Origin: Thermoleophilia bacterium
GTDB lineage: Bacteria > Actinomycetota > Thermoleophilia > Gaiellales > F1-60-MAGs149
Assembly: GCA_016462095.1 (NCBI GenBank)
Contig: JAEMTW010000002.1
Coordinates: 1,340-16,894, forward strand
Length of the DNA: 15,555 bases
Direction: 5' to 3'
Both the position numbers and the translations under genes were made by a program. Positions 7,714-14,371 of the stretch are shown in pieces (positions within the stretch are counted from its first letter, which is position 1; every line of letters starts with the position of its first letter). The notes under the pieces were generated by a model. It was not told the origin of the DNA. It ran no database searches and was given only the letters and a program-made list of their open reading frames with translations.

Positions 7714-8112
7714 CTAGCGCGGCCAGCGCTGATCTACCGGCCACGAGACGCGTTGGGCGAACGTGCTGCCACCTTCGATGAACGGCATGAAGCGCTGTTG
7801 AAACTCGAGCGGGAGCTCGCAATCGAGTGCCGCCTGCCGCATGTGTCCGGCCCACGCAGCACGCTGCTCCTCCGTGATTTTGAGTCCATTGTGTGCACCA
7901 CGCATGACCGCAAAACCACCGCGTTCTTGCGTGTGCAGCGGAGGACCGCCGAGCAGTTCGGTGAGCCACAGCGCGAGTCGTTCCGCATGCTCCTCACCTT
8001 GGTCGTGAAAGAGTGGCGTCAGAATCGCATCAGCGAACAGCAACGCATAGAACCGCGTGCACAGACGCTCCATCGCCGGACCACCACCAGCAAGCTCATA
8101 CAGGCTGCTCAT
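7714..8112 (-). CDS. glbO: Group II truncated hemoglobin (GlbO-like)
   Basis: A 132-residue 2-on-2 globin that binds heme and probably O2, NO or reactive species in the cytoplasm. Alignment by eye to Mycobacterium tuberculosis GlbO gives the proximal F8 His as H74 (RGAHNGLKI), the group II hallmark G8 Trp as W87 (EEQRAAW), B10 Tyr as Y22 (RFYALL) and CD1 as F35. H42 in EEHAERLALWL probably occupies the distal E7 position. The glycine pair at 55-56 (LLGGPP) and the ERGG segment are typical. GlbO has Tyr at CD1 and Ala at E7, so the pocket differs from that enzyme. The start codon lies only 16 nt after the 3' end of tRNA-Pro on the same strand, with GGTGGG as a likely ribosome binding site, so the mRNA may be produced by tRNA 3' processing. 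The hydrolase gene follows after 110 nt. Confidence 0.85.
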   Translation of the reverse strand: MSSLYELAGGGPAMERLCTRFYALLFADAILTPLFHDQGEEHAERLALWLTELLGGPPLHTQERGGFAVMRGAHNGLKITEEQRAAWAGHMRQAALDCELPLEFQQRFMPFIEGGSTFAQRVSWPVDQRWPR

Positions 8113-8119
8113 TTAGATA

Positions 8120-8125
8120 CCCACC
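8120..8125 (-). promoter_or_regulatory. Likely ribosome binding site GGTGGG of the truncated hemoglobin gene
   Basis: On the minus strand, GGTGGG lies between the tRNA 3' end (8129) and the ATG (8112), 7 nt before the start. A similar GGTGGA precedes hisS at 10038-10043. Confidence 0.5.
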
Positions 8126-8128
8126 AAA

Positions 8129-8202
8129 TCGGGACGGTCAGATTCGAACTGACGACCCCTCGCTCCCAAAGCGAGTGCGCTACCAGGCTGCGCCACGTCC
8201 CG
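8129..8202 (-). tRNA. tRNA-Pro (anticodon UGG)
   Basis: A complete 74-nt cloverleaf can be folded by hand on the minus strand. It has a 7-bp acceptor (CGGGACG with CGTCCCG), a 4-bp D stem (GCGC/GCGC), a 5-bp anticodon stem (CTCGC/GCGAG) with loop TTTGGGA, a 5-nt variable region, and a T stem GTCAG/CTGAC with loop TTCGAAT. The loop gives anticodon TGG followed by G37, which matches proline tRNAs reading CCA and related codons. The discriminator is A and the 3' CCA is not encoded, as the next bases are TTT. The gene lies 24 nt downstream of sigA and 16 nt upstream of the truncated hemoglobin gene, all on the same strand. Confidence 0.96.
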
Positions 8203-8226
8203 TTGTGGGTCGTACCCGTGCGTTCC

Positions 8227-9306
8227 CTAGACTCCCGGGATTGCGCGGAGACCCTGGATCTCGCGAATTGCTGCCAACTCGCGAAGTGCCTCGACCTCGA
8301 TCTGACGGATGCGTTCGCGCGTCAAACCAAACTCGCGGCCGATCTCGTCCAGCGTTCGCGGATCGAGACCGTCGAGGCCGTAACGCAACTCGAGCACGCG
8401 ACGATGCCGCTCAGGGAGGGCACTAAGGCCTTCCTGCAGAGCCTCATGACGCAGCTGATCGGAGACGGCATCCATCGGGTCGATCGCTTCAGAGTCGGCA
8501 AGGAAGTCCGAGAACGAGGACTCACCCTCGTCGCCGACGGGCTCTTCGAGCGAGATCGGCGAGCGGGCGGCCTTACGCACGTCGAGCACCTGATACAGCG
8601 GCAACTTGGCCTCTTCAGCGATCTCCTCGTTCGAGGGCTCGCGGCCCAGCCGCAGCATCAGGGTGCGCTCTGCACGATTGATCTTCTGCAGACGCTCAAC
8701 GACGTGGACGGGGAGGCGGATCGTGCGGCTCTTGTCGGCGAGTGCGCGCGCCACTGCCTGACGAATCCACCACGTGGCGTACGTCGAGAACTTGAGGTCG
8801 CGGCGCCAGTCGAACTTCTCGACGGCACGAATCAGGCCGAGGATGCCCTCCTGGATCAGATCGAGGAAGCCAAGACCCTGTCCACGGTAGTTCTTCGCAA
8901 TCGAGACAACGAGGCGCAGGTTCGATTCGACCATCTGCTGCTTCGCCTGCATGTCGCCCTTTTCGACGCGCTTAGCGAGACGAATCTCGTCGGCCTTCGT
9001 CAGCAGGGGATAGCGGCCAACCTCGTGGAGGAACAACTGCAGGGAATCGGTGGTGCCTTCGTAGGCGAGCCGGCGCTCAAGGGCCGTAGGCTCAGCCGGG
9101 CGATCGTTGTCGTCGATGATCTCGATACCTTCGGCCTCAATCAGGCGACGGATCTCGAGGATCACGTCGGCCTCATCGAGCTCAACGTGCTCGGCTAGTT
9201 GCTCAACGATTTCCGCGAACAACAGGGTACCGCGCTCGTTGCCCGCTTCGATCAGGCGCTGGAACTCGGGGAGCTCTTGAACTTCATTCGGCTGCTCAAC
9301 GATCAT
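8227..9306 (-). CDS. sigA: Primary RNA polymerase sigma factor (SigA/RpoD)
   Basis: A 359-residue sigma-70 factor that directs core RNA polymerase to housekeeping promoters. All regions are recognisable: an acidic, short region 1.1 (about 10-66), region 1.2 (TTDSLQLFLHEVGRYPLLT, 85-103), and region 2 (124-190) with the core-binding DLIQEGILGLIRAVEKFD and the -10-reading FSTYATWWIRQAV. Region 3 spans about 200-280, and region 4 ends in the helix-turn-helix TLDEIGREFGLTRERIRQIE (318-337). Region 1.1 plus all later regions indicate the primary factor rather than an alternative one, though a group 2 paralogue cannot be excluded without the genome. The start ATG at 9306 has only a weak AAAGGG about 12 nt upstream. 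The gene diverges from the MBL/hisS operon and is followed by tRNA-Pro on the same strand. The protein's expected -10 preference (TANNNT) agrees with the promoters proposed in this window. Confidence 0.93.
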   Translation of the reverse strand: MIVEQPNEVQELPEFQRLIEAGNERGTLLFAEIVEQLAEHVELDEADVILEIRRLIEAEGIEIIDDNDRPAEPTALERRLAYEGTTDSLQLFLHEVGRYPLLTKADEIRLAKRVEKGDMQAKQQMVESNLRLVVSIAKNYRGQGLGFLDLIQEGILGLIRAVEKFDWRRDLKFSTYATWWIRQAVARALADKSRTIRLPVHVVERLQKINRAERTLMLRLGREPSNEEIAEEAKLPLYQVLDVRKAARSPISLEEPVGDEGESSFSDFLADSEAIDPMDAVSDQLRHEALQEGLSALPERHRRVLELRYGLDGLDPRTLDEIGREFGLTRERIRQIEVEALRELAAIREIQGLRAIPGV

Positions 9307-9333
9307 GTGATCCGCTGACCCTTTCGACGGTTT

Positions 9334-9348
9334 CGGCGCACCGCGCCG
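9334..9348. repeat. Short inverted repeat between sigA and the hisS operon
   Basis: CGGCGC-ACC-GCGCCG is a perfect 6-bp inverted repeat with a 3-nt centre, ending 1 nt before a candidate -10 (TAGACT, 9350-9355) of the rightward operon. It could be an operator or a leader hairpin of sigA, but six G/C-rich base pairs can arise by chance in DNA of this composition. Confidence 0.3.
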
Positions 9349-9349
9349 G

Positions 9350-9355
9350 TAGACT
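9350..9355 (+). promoter_or_regulatory. Candidate -10 element of the MBL-hisS-aspS operon
   Basis: TAGACT fits TANNNT and would start transcription near 9362, leaving a leader of about 43 nt that includes the GGAGA ribosome binding site at 9394. No convincing -35 is seen at 16-18 nt upstream, so confidence is low. Confidence 0.3.
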
Positions 9356-9393
9356 GCTGCAAGCGCACAGGCGCTCCACAGACAACGTACGAC

Positions 9394-9398
9394 GGAGA
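9394..9398 (+). promoter_or_regulatory. Ribosome binding site GGAGA supporting an ATT start
   Basis: GGAGA lies 6 nt before the ATT at 9405, the normal distance for a Shine-Dalgarno element. No other initiation codon is served by it. Confidence 0.55.
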
Positions 9399-9404
9399 CA
9401 CCCT

Positions 9405-10052
9405 ATTCCCCTTCAGGCAACCTCGCTTTCGCTCGGGCCGTACGGGACAAACTGTTACATCGTTTACCCGGACGATTCCACCGACTGCCTCGTAATCGAC
9501 CCCGGTGAAGAACCTGAACGCGTCTTCGCGGCGTTGCAGGAACTGAGGTTGCGCTGCGTCGCGGTGCTGGTGACGCATGCGCATCTCGACCACATTGGTG
9601 GAGTCGGTGCCGTCGCCCGGGAGGCGACCAGCCCAGTCTATACCAGCGCAGGTGATGCGGCCGTCGTTGCCAACATCAACGACTACCTCTGGCCCGGCTT
9701 TGGTCCCTACGTCGAGCACGAGCCAGAAGGCAGATTGGAGCCAGGCGTGCCGTTGCGGCTCGGTCAGATCGACGTTACGGTGTTTGCGACGCCTGGCCAC
9801 TATCCGGAATCCGTCAGTCTGCTGCTGACGGGCCCCGACGGTGACCAGCTGCTTGCCTCCGGCGACGTGATTTTTGCCGGCTCTGTTGGGCGCACAGACC
9901 TCGACGGGGGCGATTGGCCGACGCTTGAGCAGTCGATCGCGCTCTTAATCGCCGAAGTCGGGGAGGATGTACCGGTCTTGACCGGACATGGCCCCATCAC
10001 CACGCTACGCCACGAGCGCGCCACGAACCCGTTTCTTGGTGGACTGCGCTGA
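9405..10052 (+). CDS. MBL-fold metallo-hydrolase (glyoxalase II-like), probable ATT start
   Basis: A 215-residue metallo-beta-lactamase fold protein if it starts at ATT 9405. The N-terminal strand LGPYGTNCYIVYPDD (10-24) is the usual MBL opening. The metal motif THAHLDHIGG (H58, H60, D62, H63) is followed by H132 (TPGHYPES), D154 (SGDVIF) and H195 (TGHGPITT), so both metal sites are complete. The family hydrolyses thioesters such as hydroxyacylglutathione or related thiols; the exact substrate is unknown. There is no in-frame ATG, GTG or TTG between 9300 and 9534. A start at TTG 9534 would remove the first 43 residues, including the conserved N-terminal strand, so a non-standard start is needed. 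ATT has a GGAGA 6 nt upstream. The stop shares one base with the hisS start (TGATG). A glyoxalase-II-like gene upstream of hisS is also found in mycobacteria (Rv2581c/Rv2580c). Confidence 0.85.
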   Translation: MPLQATSLSLGPYGTNCYIVYPDDSTDCLVIDPGEEPERVFAALQELRLRCVAVLVTHAHLDHIGGVGAVAREATSPVYTSAGDAAVVANINDYLWPGFGPYVEHEPEGRLEPGVPLRLGQIDVTVFATPGHYPESVSLLLTGPDGDQLLASGDVIFAGSVGRTDLDGGDWPTLEQSIALLIAEVGEDVPVLTGHGPITTLRHERATNPFLGGLR

Positions 10053-11329
10053 TGGCTGACGGTTTTCAGGCACCGCGCGGCACGCTCGACTGGTTGCCCG
10101 AGCGCTCGGCCGCGCGCCGCGCCATGATCGAATGTTTCCGACAGATTTTTGAGGGAGCAGGCTACGGCGAGGCGATGACGCCGATCTTCGAGGACAAGGC
10201 CCTCTTCGCACGCACGGCCGGTGAGAGCTCTGAGGTCGTTGGCAAGGAGATGTACCTGTTCGAAGATCAGGGCGGCCGAGAGCTGGCACTGCGTCCCGAG
10301 TTCACCGCCTCGATCGTCCGTCTCTACCTCGAGAACGGTCTTTCCCGTGAGGCGCAGCCCGTTCGCCTCTGGTCGGCCGGCAACTGCTATCGCTTCGCGG
10401 CTGTGCAACGAGGTCGGTACCGCGAATTTACGCAGGTCAACGCCGAGGCGATCGGCTCCGACGATCCGGCGATCGACGCTGAGCTGATCGCGCTACAGCT
10501 GCGCTGGTTCGAGTCGCTCGGGCTGGACGGACTCGAGGTCCGGCTCAACACGATTGGTGACCGCACCGATCGGGGGGCCTACCTCGACACGCTACGTGCC
10601 TACATCGACGCTCACAGTGCGAAGGTTGACGATGAGGTACGCCGCCAGCGCGACCTCAACCCGCTGCGGGCGTTTGACACCAAGGATCCTGCCTCGGCAG
10701 CAATCATGGCGAACGCTCCTAAAATTACCGACGCCATCAACGCCGAGGCAGCAACACACTTCGCTGGCGTCCGCAGTTTCCTCGACGCGCGCGGGGTCAA
10801 CTACACGCTCGACCCAACACTCGTCCGCGGTCTCGACTACTACAGCCGTACGACGTGGGAGATCAGCTGGCCGGCGCTCGGAGCGCAATCGGGTATCGGC
10901 GGTGGCGGACGCTACGACGGGCTGGCTGAACTGATCGGCGGCGCACCCACGCCCGGAGTCGGATTCGCCTGCGGGATCGAGCGTGTCCTGCTCGCGCTGG
11001 AGGATCAGGACCGCTCGCCTGCGCCGGCTCGACAGATGGATGTCTTTTTCGCGGTCTTTTGTGACGCCGCTCGTCCGCGACTGCATGCGTTGATGGATCA
11101 GGCGCGCATTCGCGGCGTCAACGCTGAGGCCGACCTGGCGGGACGCGCAGTCAAAGGACAGTTAAAGCAGGCGGATCGCATCGGTGCCGCATTGACCGTC
11201 GTCTGCGGCGACGATGAGTGGGCACGCTCCGTCTGTCTCGTCCGCACCATGACGACCGGCGAGCAGACCGAAATTTCGCTTGACGACCTCGTTGAGTATC
11301 TGCACAACGCGAAGATGGGAACGGCATGA
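10052..11329 (+). CDS. hisS: Histidyl-tRNA synthetase
   Basis: A 425-residue class II aminoacyl-tRNA synthetase that charges tRNA-His. The N-terminal FQAPRGTLDWLP (5-16) is the standard opening. The histidine-specific motif LVRGLDYYSRTTWEI (257-271) and motif 3 GVGFACGIERVLLAL (302-316) are intact, and a C-terminal anticodon-binding domain (about 328-420) is present. This argues against a HisZ-type ATP-phosphoribosyltransferase subunit, which lacks that domain. Motif 2 is odd: at 113-126 it reads YRFAAVQRGRYREF where most HisRS have FR-x-ERPQ-x-GRYR-x-F, so the conserved Glu-Arg-Pro is Ala116-Ala117-Val118 while Arg114 is kept. GGTGGA 8 nt upstream serves as ribosome binding site inside the previous gene. 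The stop overlaps the aspS start by 4 nt (ATGA), implying coupled translation. Confidence 0.95.
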   Translation: MADGFQAPRGTLDWLPERSAARRAMIECFRQIFEGAGYGEAMTPIFEDKALFARTAGESSEVVGKEMYLFEDQGGRELALRPEFTASIVRLYLENGLSREAQPVRLWSAGNCYRFAAVQRGRYREFTQVNAEAIGSDDPAIDAELIALQLRWFESLGLDGLEVRLNTIGDRTDRGAYLDTLRAYIDAHSAKVDDEVRRQRDLNPLRAFDTKDPASAAIMANAPKITDAINAEAATHFAGVRSFLDARGVNYTLDPTLVRGLDYYSRTTWEISWPALGAQSGIGGGGRYDGLAELIGGAPTPGVGFACGIERVLLALEDQDRSPAPARQMDVFFAVFCDAARPRLHALMDQARIRGVNAEADLAGRAVKGQLKQADRIGAALTVVCGDDEWARSVCLVRTMTTGEQTEISLDDLVEYLHNAKMGTA

Positions 11330-13104
11330 CGTACAGGACCGAACACTGCGGCGACTTCAACGAGGGTCAGATTGGGACGGACGCGATTGCCTCTGGCTGG
11401 ACGGCTCGCCGACGCGACCACGGTGGTCTCGTGTTCATCGACCTTCGCGATCGCTCGGGCATGGTGCAACTCGTGATCGATCCCGAGCACGCACCAGCGG
11501 CGCTCGAGGTGGCCCAGGCGATTCGTGTCGAGTCTGTCATCCGCGCGACCGGCAAGGTCGTGGCGCGCGCACCCGAGACCGTCAACGCCAACCTGTCGAC
11601 TGGCGCCATCGAAATTTTGGTGGATACGCTTGAGGAACTCGCTCCGAGCGACCCGCTGCCCTTCCAACTGGACGACGAAGGTGTCGACGAGGCGCTCCGG
11701 ATTCGACACCGCGCGCTCGATCTTCGGCGTGACGTGATGCGCGAGACCCAGTACGTCCGCACGATGACGACGCGCCTGATTCGGCGATACCTCGAGGACC
11801 GAGGCTTCTGGGAGCTCGAGACCCCGATCCTGACCAAGTCGACACCCGAGGGTGCGCGTGACTTCGTAGTCCCCGCGCGCCTCGAACCCGGCAGCGTCTA
11901 TGCGCTTCCGCAGTCGCCCCAGCTGTTTAAGCAGCTGTTCATGATGGGCGGCTACGAGCGCTACTACCAGATCGCGCGCTGCTTCCGTGACGAGGCTCAG
12001 CGCGCCGATCGACAGTTGGAGTTCACGCAGCTCGACCTCGAGATGTCCTTCGTGACCCGCGATGAAATTCTCGAGTTGACGGAAGGCCTCTACTGCGCGC
12101 TCTGGCAGGAAATCCTTGGCGTCGAGCTGCCACGACCGTTCCCGCGGATTACCCACGCCGAGGCAATGCTGCGCTTTGGCAGTGACAAGCCGGATCTTCG
12201 CTACGGCCTCGAGATCGCCGATGTCTCTGCGCTGGTCGCGAACTCGGGCTTCAGCGTCTTTAAGGGTGCCGTCGAAAAGGGTGGAGCGGTTCGTGCGCTC
12301 TCGTGTCCCGGCGCCGCAGCGCTGAGTCGACGCGAACTGGACGAGCTCGCCGAGTTCGCCAAGGAGTGGGGTGGACAGGGCCTCGCCTATCTGCTGCTCG
12401 ATCCGTCGGGCGAGATCCGCTCGCCGATTGCCAAGTTTCTCTCGGAAGACGAGCTGGCCGGCATCGTCGCCGCCACGGGTGCCCAGCCGGGCGATGCGGT
12501 GTTCCTAGCCGCCGACAGCCCCGCCGTAGTGGTGCGGGTGCTTGGTGCGCTTCGCCCGCACCTTGCCGCCCGCTACGAACTGGCCGACCCGAAGGCGTGG
12601 GCGATGCTGTTCGTCGTCGACTTCCCACTGTTCGGCTACGACGAGAACGAAGGCCGCTGGGTTGCCGAGCATCACATGTTCACCGCACCACGCGCTGAGG
12701 ACGAAGACCGCATCGAGAGCGATCCGGGCTCCGTTCTCTCGGAGGCCTACGACTTCGTCGTCAACGGCAGCGAGATCGCCTCGGGCTCGCTGCGCATCAA
12801 CCGGCCCGAGTTGCAGGAGCGCGTCTTCCGCACCGTCGGCTTCTCCGACGAGGAGGCAGAGGATCGCTTCGGCTTCCTGCTCCGAGCGCTCCGCTTCGGG
12901 GCACCTCCTCACGGCGGCATTGCCCCTGGTATCGACCGCACTGTGATGCTGCTCGTTGGCACCGAGTCGATTCGCGACGTGATCGCCTTTCCAAAGATCG
13001 CCGGTGGTTTCGATCCCCTCACCGACGCACCGTCGCCCGCCACACCTGAGCAATGGCGAGATCTTGGTCTCGTCGTGCCACCACCGAAGAAGCAGGACGC
13101 ATGA
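11326..13104 (+). CDS. aspS: Aspartyl-tRNA synthetase, possibly non-discriminating
   Basis: A 592-residue bacterial-type class II synthetase. It has an N-terminal OB-fold anticodon-binding domain (about 1-105), a catalytic core with TKSTPEGARDF (170-180), the SPQLFKQLFM stretch (197-206), motif 2 CFRDEAQRADRQLEFTQLD (219-237), the bacterial GAD insertion (about 280-420), and motif 3 near GIAPGIDRTVMLL (531-543). His32 in RRRDHGG occupies the position that is Leu30 in the discriminating Escherichia coli enzyme and His31 in the non-discriminating Pseudomonas aeruginosa enzyme. It may therefore charge both tRNA-Asp and tRNA-Asn, with GatCAB converting Asp-tRNA-Asn. The second marker position (Gly82 in P. 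aeruginosa) appears to be Glu84 here, so this is not certain. The gene overlaps hisS and rph by 4 nt each (ATGA), consistent with one translationally coupled operon. Confidence 0.96.
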   Translation: MTYRTEHCGDFNEGQIGTDAIASGWTARRRDHGGLVFIDLRDRSGMVQLVIDPEHAPAALEVAQAIRVESVIRATGKVVARAPETVNANLSTGAIEILVDTLEELAPSDPLPFQLDDEGVDEALRIRHRALDLRRDVMRETQYVRTMTTRLIRRYLEDRGFWELETPILTKSTPEGARDFVVPARLEPGSVYALPQSPQLFKQLFMMGGYERYYQIARCFRDEAQRADRQLEFTQLDLEMSFVTRDEILELTEGLYCALWQEILGVELPRPFPRITHAEAMLRFGSDKPDLRYGLEIADVSALVANSGFSVFKGAVEKGGAVRALSCPGAAALSRRELDELAEFAKEWGGQGLAYLLLDPSGEIRSPIAKFLSEDELAGIVAATGAQPGDAVFLAADSPAVVVRVLGALRPHLAARYELADPKAWAMLFVVDFPLFGYDENEGRWVAEHHMFTAPRAEDEDRIESDPGSVLSEAYDFVVNGSEIASGSLRINRPELQERVFRTVGFSDEEAEDRFGFLLRALRFGAPPHGGIAPGIDRTVMLLVGTESIRDVIAFPKIAGGFDPLTDAPSPATPEQWRDLGLVVPPPKKQDA

Positions 13105-13805
13105 GCAGAGCCGATGGACGCGCCTTCGACGAGTTGCGCCCCACGACGATTACGCCGGGCTTTCTGAAGTCGGCTCCTTCTGCTCTGATCGAGATCGGCG
13201 CCACCCGCGTGCTGTGCACCGCCATCGTCGAGAACGGCGTGCCACCGTGGTTGCGAGGCCAGGGTCGCGGCTGGTTGACGGCCGAGTACGGGATGCTGCC
13301 GGCCTCGACGGGACAGCGCAAGCCGCGCGATGCGACCCGCGGAAAGCTTGATGGTCGCACGGTCGAGATCCAGCGCCTGATCGGACGCTCTTTGCGGGCC
13401 GTCGTCGATCTCGCCGAGCTGGGCGAGAACACGCTCTGGGTCGACTGTGACGTGCTGGAGGCAGATGGTGGAACCCGTTGTGCATCAATCACCGGTGCCT
13501 GGGTCGCGACGCATCTCGCGCTCGCCGCGATTGGTCGCACGGCGGCACTCCGCGATTCGATCGCTGCGATCAGCGTTGGCATGGTCGACGGCAATGCGGT
13601 ACTCGACCTGCCTTATGAGGAAGACTCGCGCGCCGACGTCGACATGAACATCGTGATGACCGGTAGCGATGGGCTGGTCGAGGTACAGGGCACCGCCGAG
13701 GGCACGCCGTTTCCTCGCGCCGACCTCAACCACCTACTCGATCTTGCGGGTGGTGGCATGAAAACGCTGCGTGCGGTGCAGCAGGCGGCTATCGGCTCGG
13801 CGTGA
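13101..13805 (+). CDS. rph: Ribonuclease PH
   Basis: A 234-residue phosphorolytic 3'-5' exoribonuclease that trims tRNA 3' ends, normally as a hexamer. The N-terminal RADGRAFDELRP (3-14) is the family signature. The phosphate-binding Arg86 sits in GKLDGRTVEIQRLIGRSLR, and the acidic residues of EEDSRADVDMN (D175, D181) match the catalytic aspartates. QGTAEGTPF (196-204) is also typical. The length is close to the usual 235-245. The start at 13101 was chosen because it overlaps the aspS stop by 4 nt (ATGA) and matches the family N-terminus; an upstream in-frame start at 13053 would add 16 unmatched residues. The stop overlaps the rdgB start by 4 nt (GTGA). Since the tRNA in this window lacks an encoded CCA end, accurate 3' trimming before CCA addition fits its presence beside two synthetase genes. 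Confidence 0.96.
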   Translation: MSRADGRAFDELRPTTITPGFLKSAPSALIEIGATRVLCTAIVENGVPPWLRGQGRGWLTAEYGMLPASTGQRKPRDATRGKLDGRTVEIQRLIGRSLRAVVDLAELGENTLWVDCDVLEADGGTRCASITGAWVATHLALAAIGRTAALRDSIAAISVGMVDGNAVLDLPYEEDSRADVDMNIVMTGSDGLVEVQGTAEGTPFPRADLNHLLDLAGGGMKTLRAVQQAAIGSA

Positions 13806-14371
13806 TCACACAGGTCCGTCTCGCGACCGGTAACGCCGGCAAGGCCGCCGAGCTTGGGCGGTTGCTTGGCTGTCGCGTGATCCCCGTTGAAGCGTGGGAC
13901 CCTCCAGTCGAGGATGGTGCGACCTTTTTCGCGAACGCTCGGATCAAGGCACTCGCGGGTGTCGTGCGACATCCTGGAGAGTGGGTCGTGGCAGATGACT
14001 CCGGCATCGAAGTCGATGCGCTTGATGGTGCCCCCGGAATCCATAGCGCCCGCTTTGGGGGTGACGGTCTCGACGACCCAGGTCGTGTGACCGCGCTCCT
14101 CGCTGCTCTGGCGGAGAGCGATGGGCGCGGAGCGCGTTTTCGCTGTGTCTTGGTCGCGATCGGTCCCGACGGGCAAGAGTTCAGCGCTGACGGAACCCTT
14201 GAGGGCTCGCTCGCCGTTGGGCCTCGTGGCACCAATGGCTTCGGCTACGACCCGATCTTGATCCCCACGGGCGAGCTGCGCACCTGCGCGGAACTCTCGG
14301 CGGACGAAAAGAACGCCATCTCCCACCGAGGCGCGGCCGTTCGCGCGCTGCGCCATCAGCTTGGCCTATGA
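13802..14371 (+). CDS. rdgB: XTP/dITP diphosphatase (RdgB/HAM1 family)
   Basis: A 189-residue nucleotide-pool sanitising enzyme that hydrolyses dITP, XTP and ITP to monophosphates, keeping deaminated purines out of nucleic acids. Family motifs are complete: ATGNAGKAAEL (8-18), FFANARIKA (42-50), ADDSGIEVDALDGAPGIHSA (64-83) with the metal-binding acidic residues, TNGFGYDPIL (144-153) for base recognition, and ADEKNAISHRGAAV (167-180). The start is GTG at 13802, overlapping the rph stop by 4 nt (GTGA), with no strong Shine-Dalgarno sequence, which suggests translation by coupling. Adjacency of rph and rdgB is common in bacteria. The stop overlaps the next gene by 4 nt (ATGA). Confidence 0.96.
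   Translation: MITQVRLATGNAGKAAELGRLLGCRVIPVEAWDPPVEDGATFFANARIKALAGVVRHPGEWVVADDSGIEVDALDGAPGIHSARFGGDGLDDPGRVTALLAALAESDGRGARFRCVLVAIGPDGQEFSADGTLEGSLAVGPRGTNGFGYDPILIPTGELRTCAELSADEKNAISHRGAAVRALRHQLGL

Noticed and set aside
8207..8217. GGGT-CGT-ACCC hairpin after sigA as a terminator
   Set aside because: The stem is only 4 bp with no following T-run, and the tRNA starts a few bases later on the same strand.
7456..9198. A 580-codon plus-strand open frame across the hydrolase, globin, tRNA and sigA region
   Set aside because: It is antisense to four clearly identified genes, has no recognisable domain, and is the kind of long shadow frame common in high-GC DNA.
10052..11329. HisZ (ATP-phosphoribosyltransferase regulatory subunit) instead of HisRS, prompted by the odd motif 2
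   Set aside because: The histidine-specific motif, motif 3 and the C-terminal anticodon-binding domain are all present, and aspS follows directly.
11098..12156. A 352-codon minus-strand open frame opposite hisS/aspS
   Set aside because: It is antisense to well-conserved synthetase sequence and shows no family features, so it is a composition artefact.
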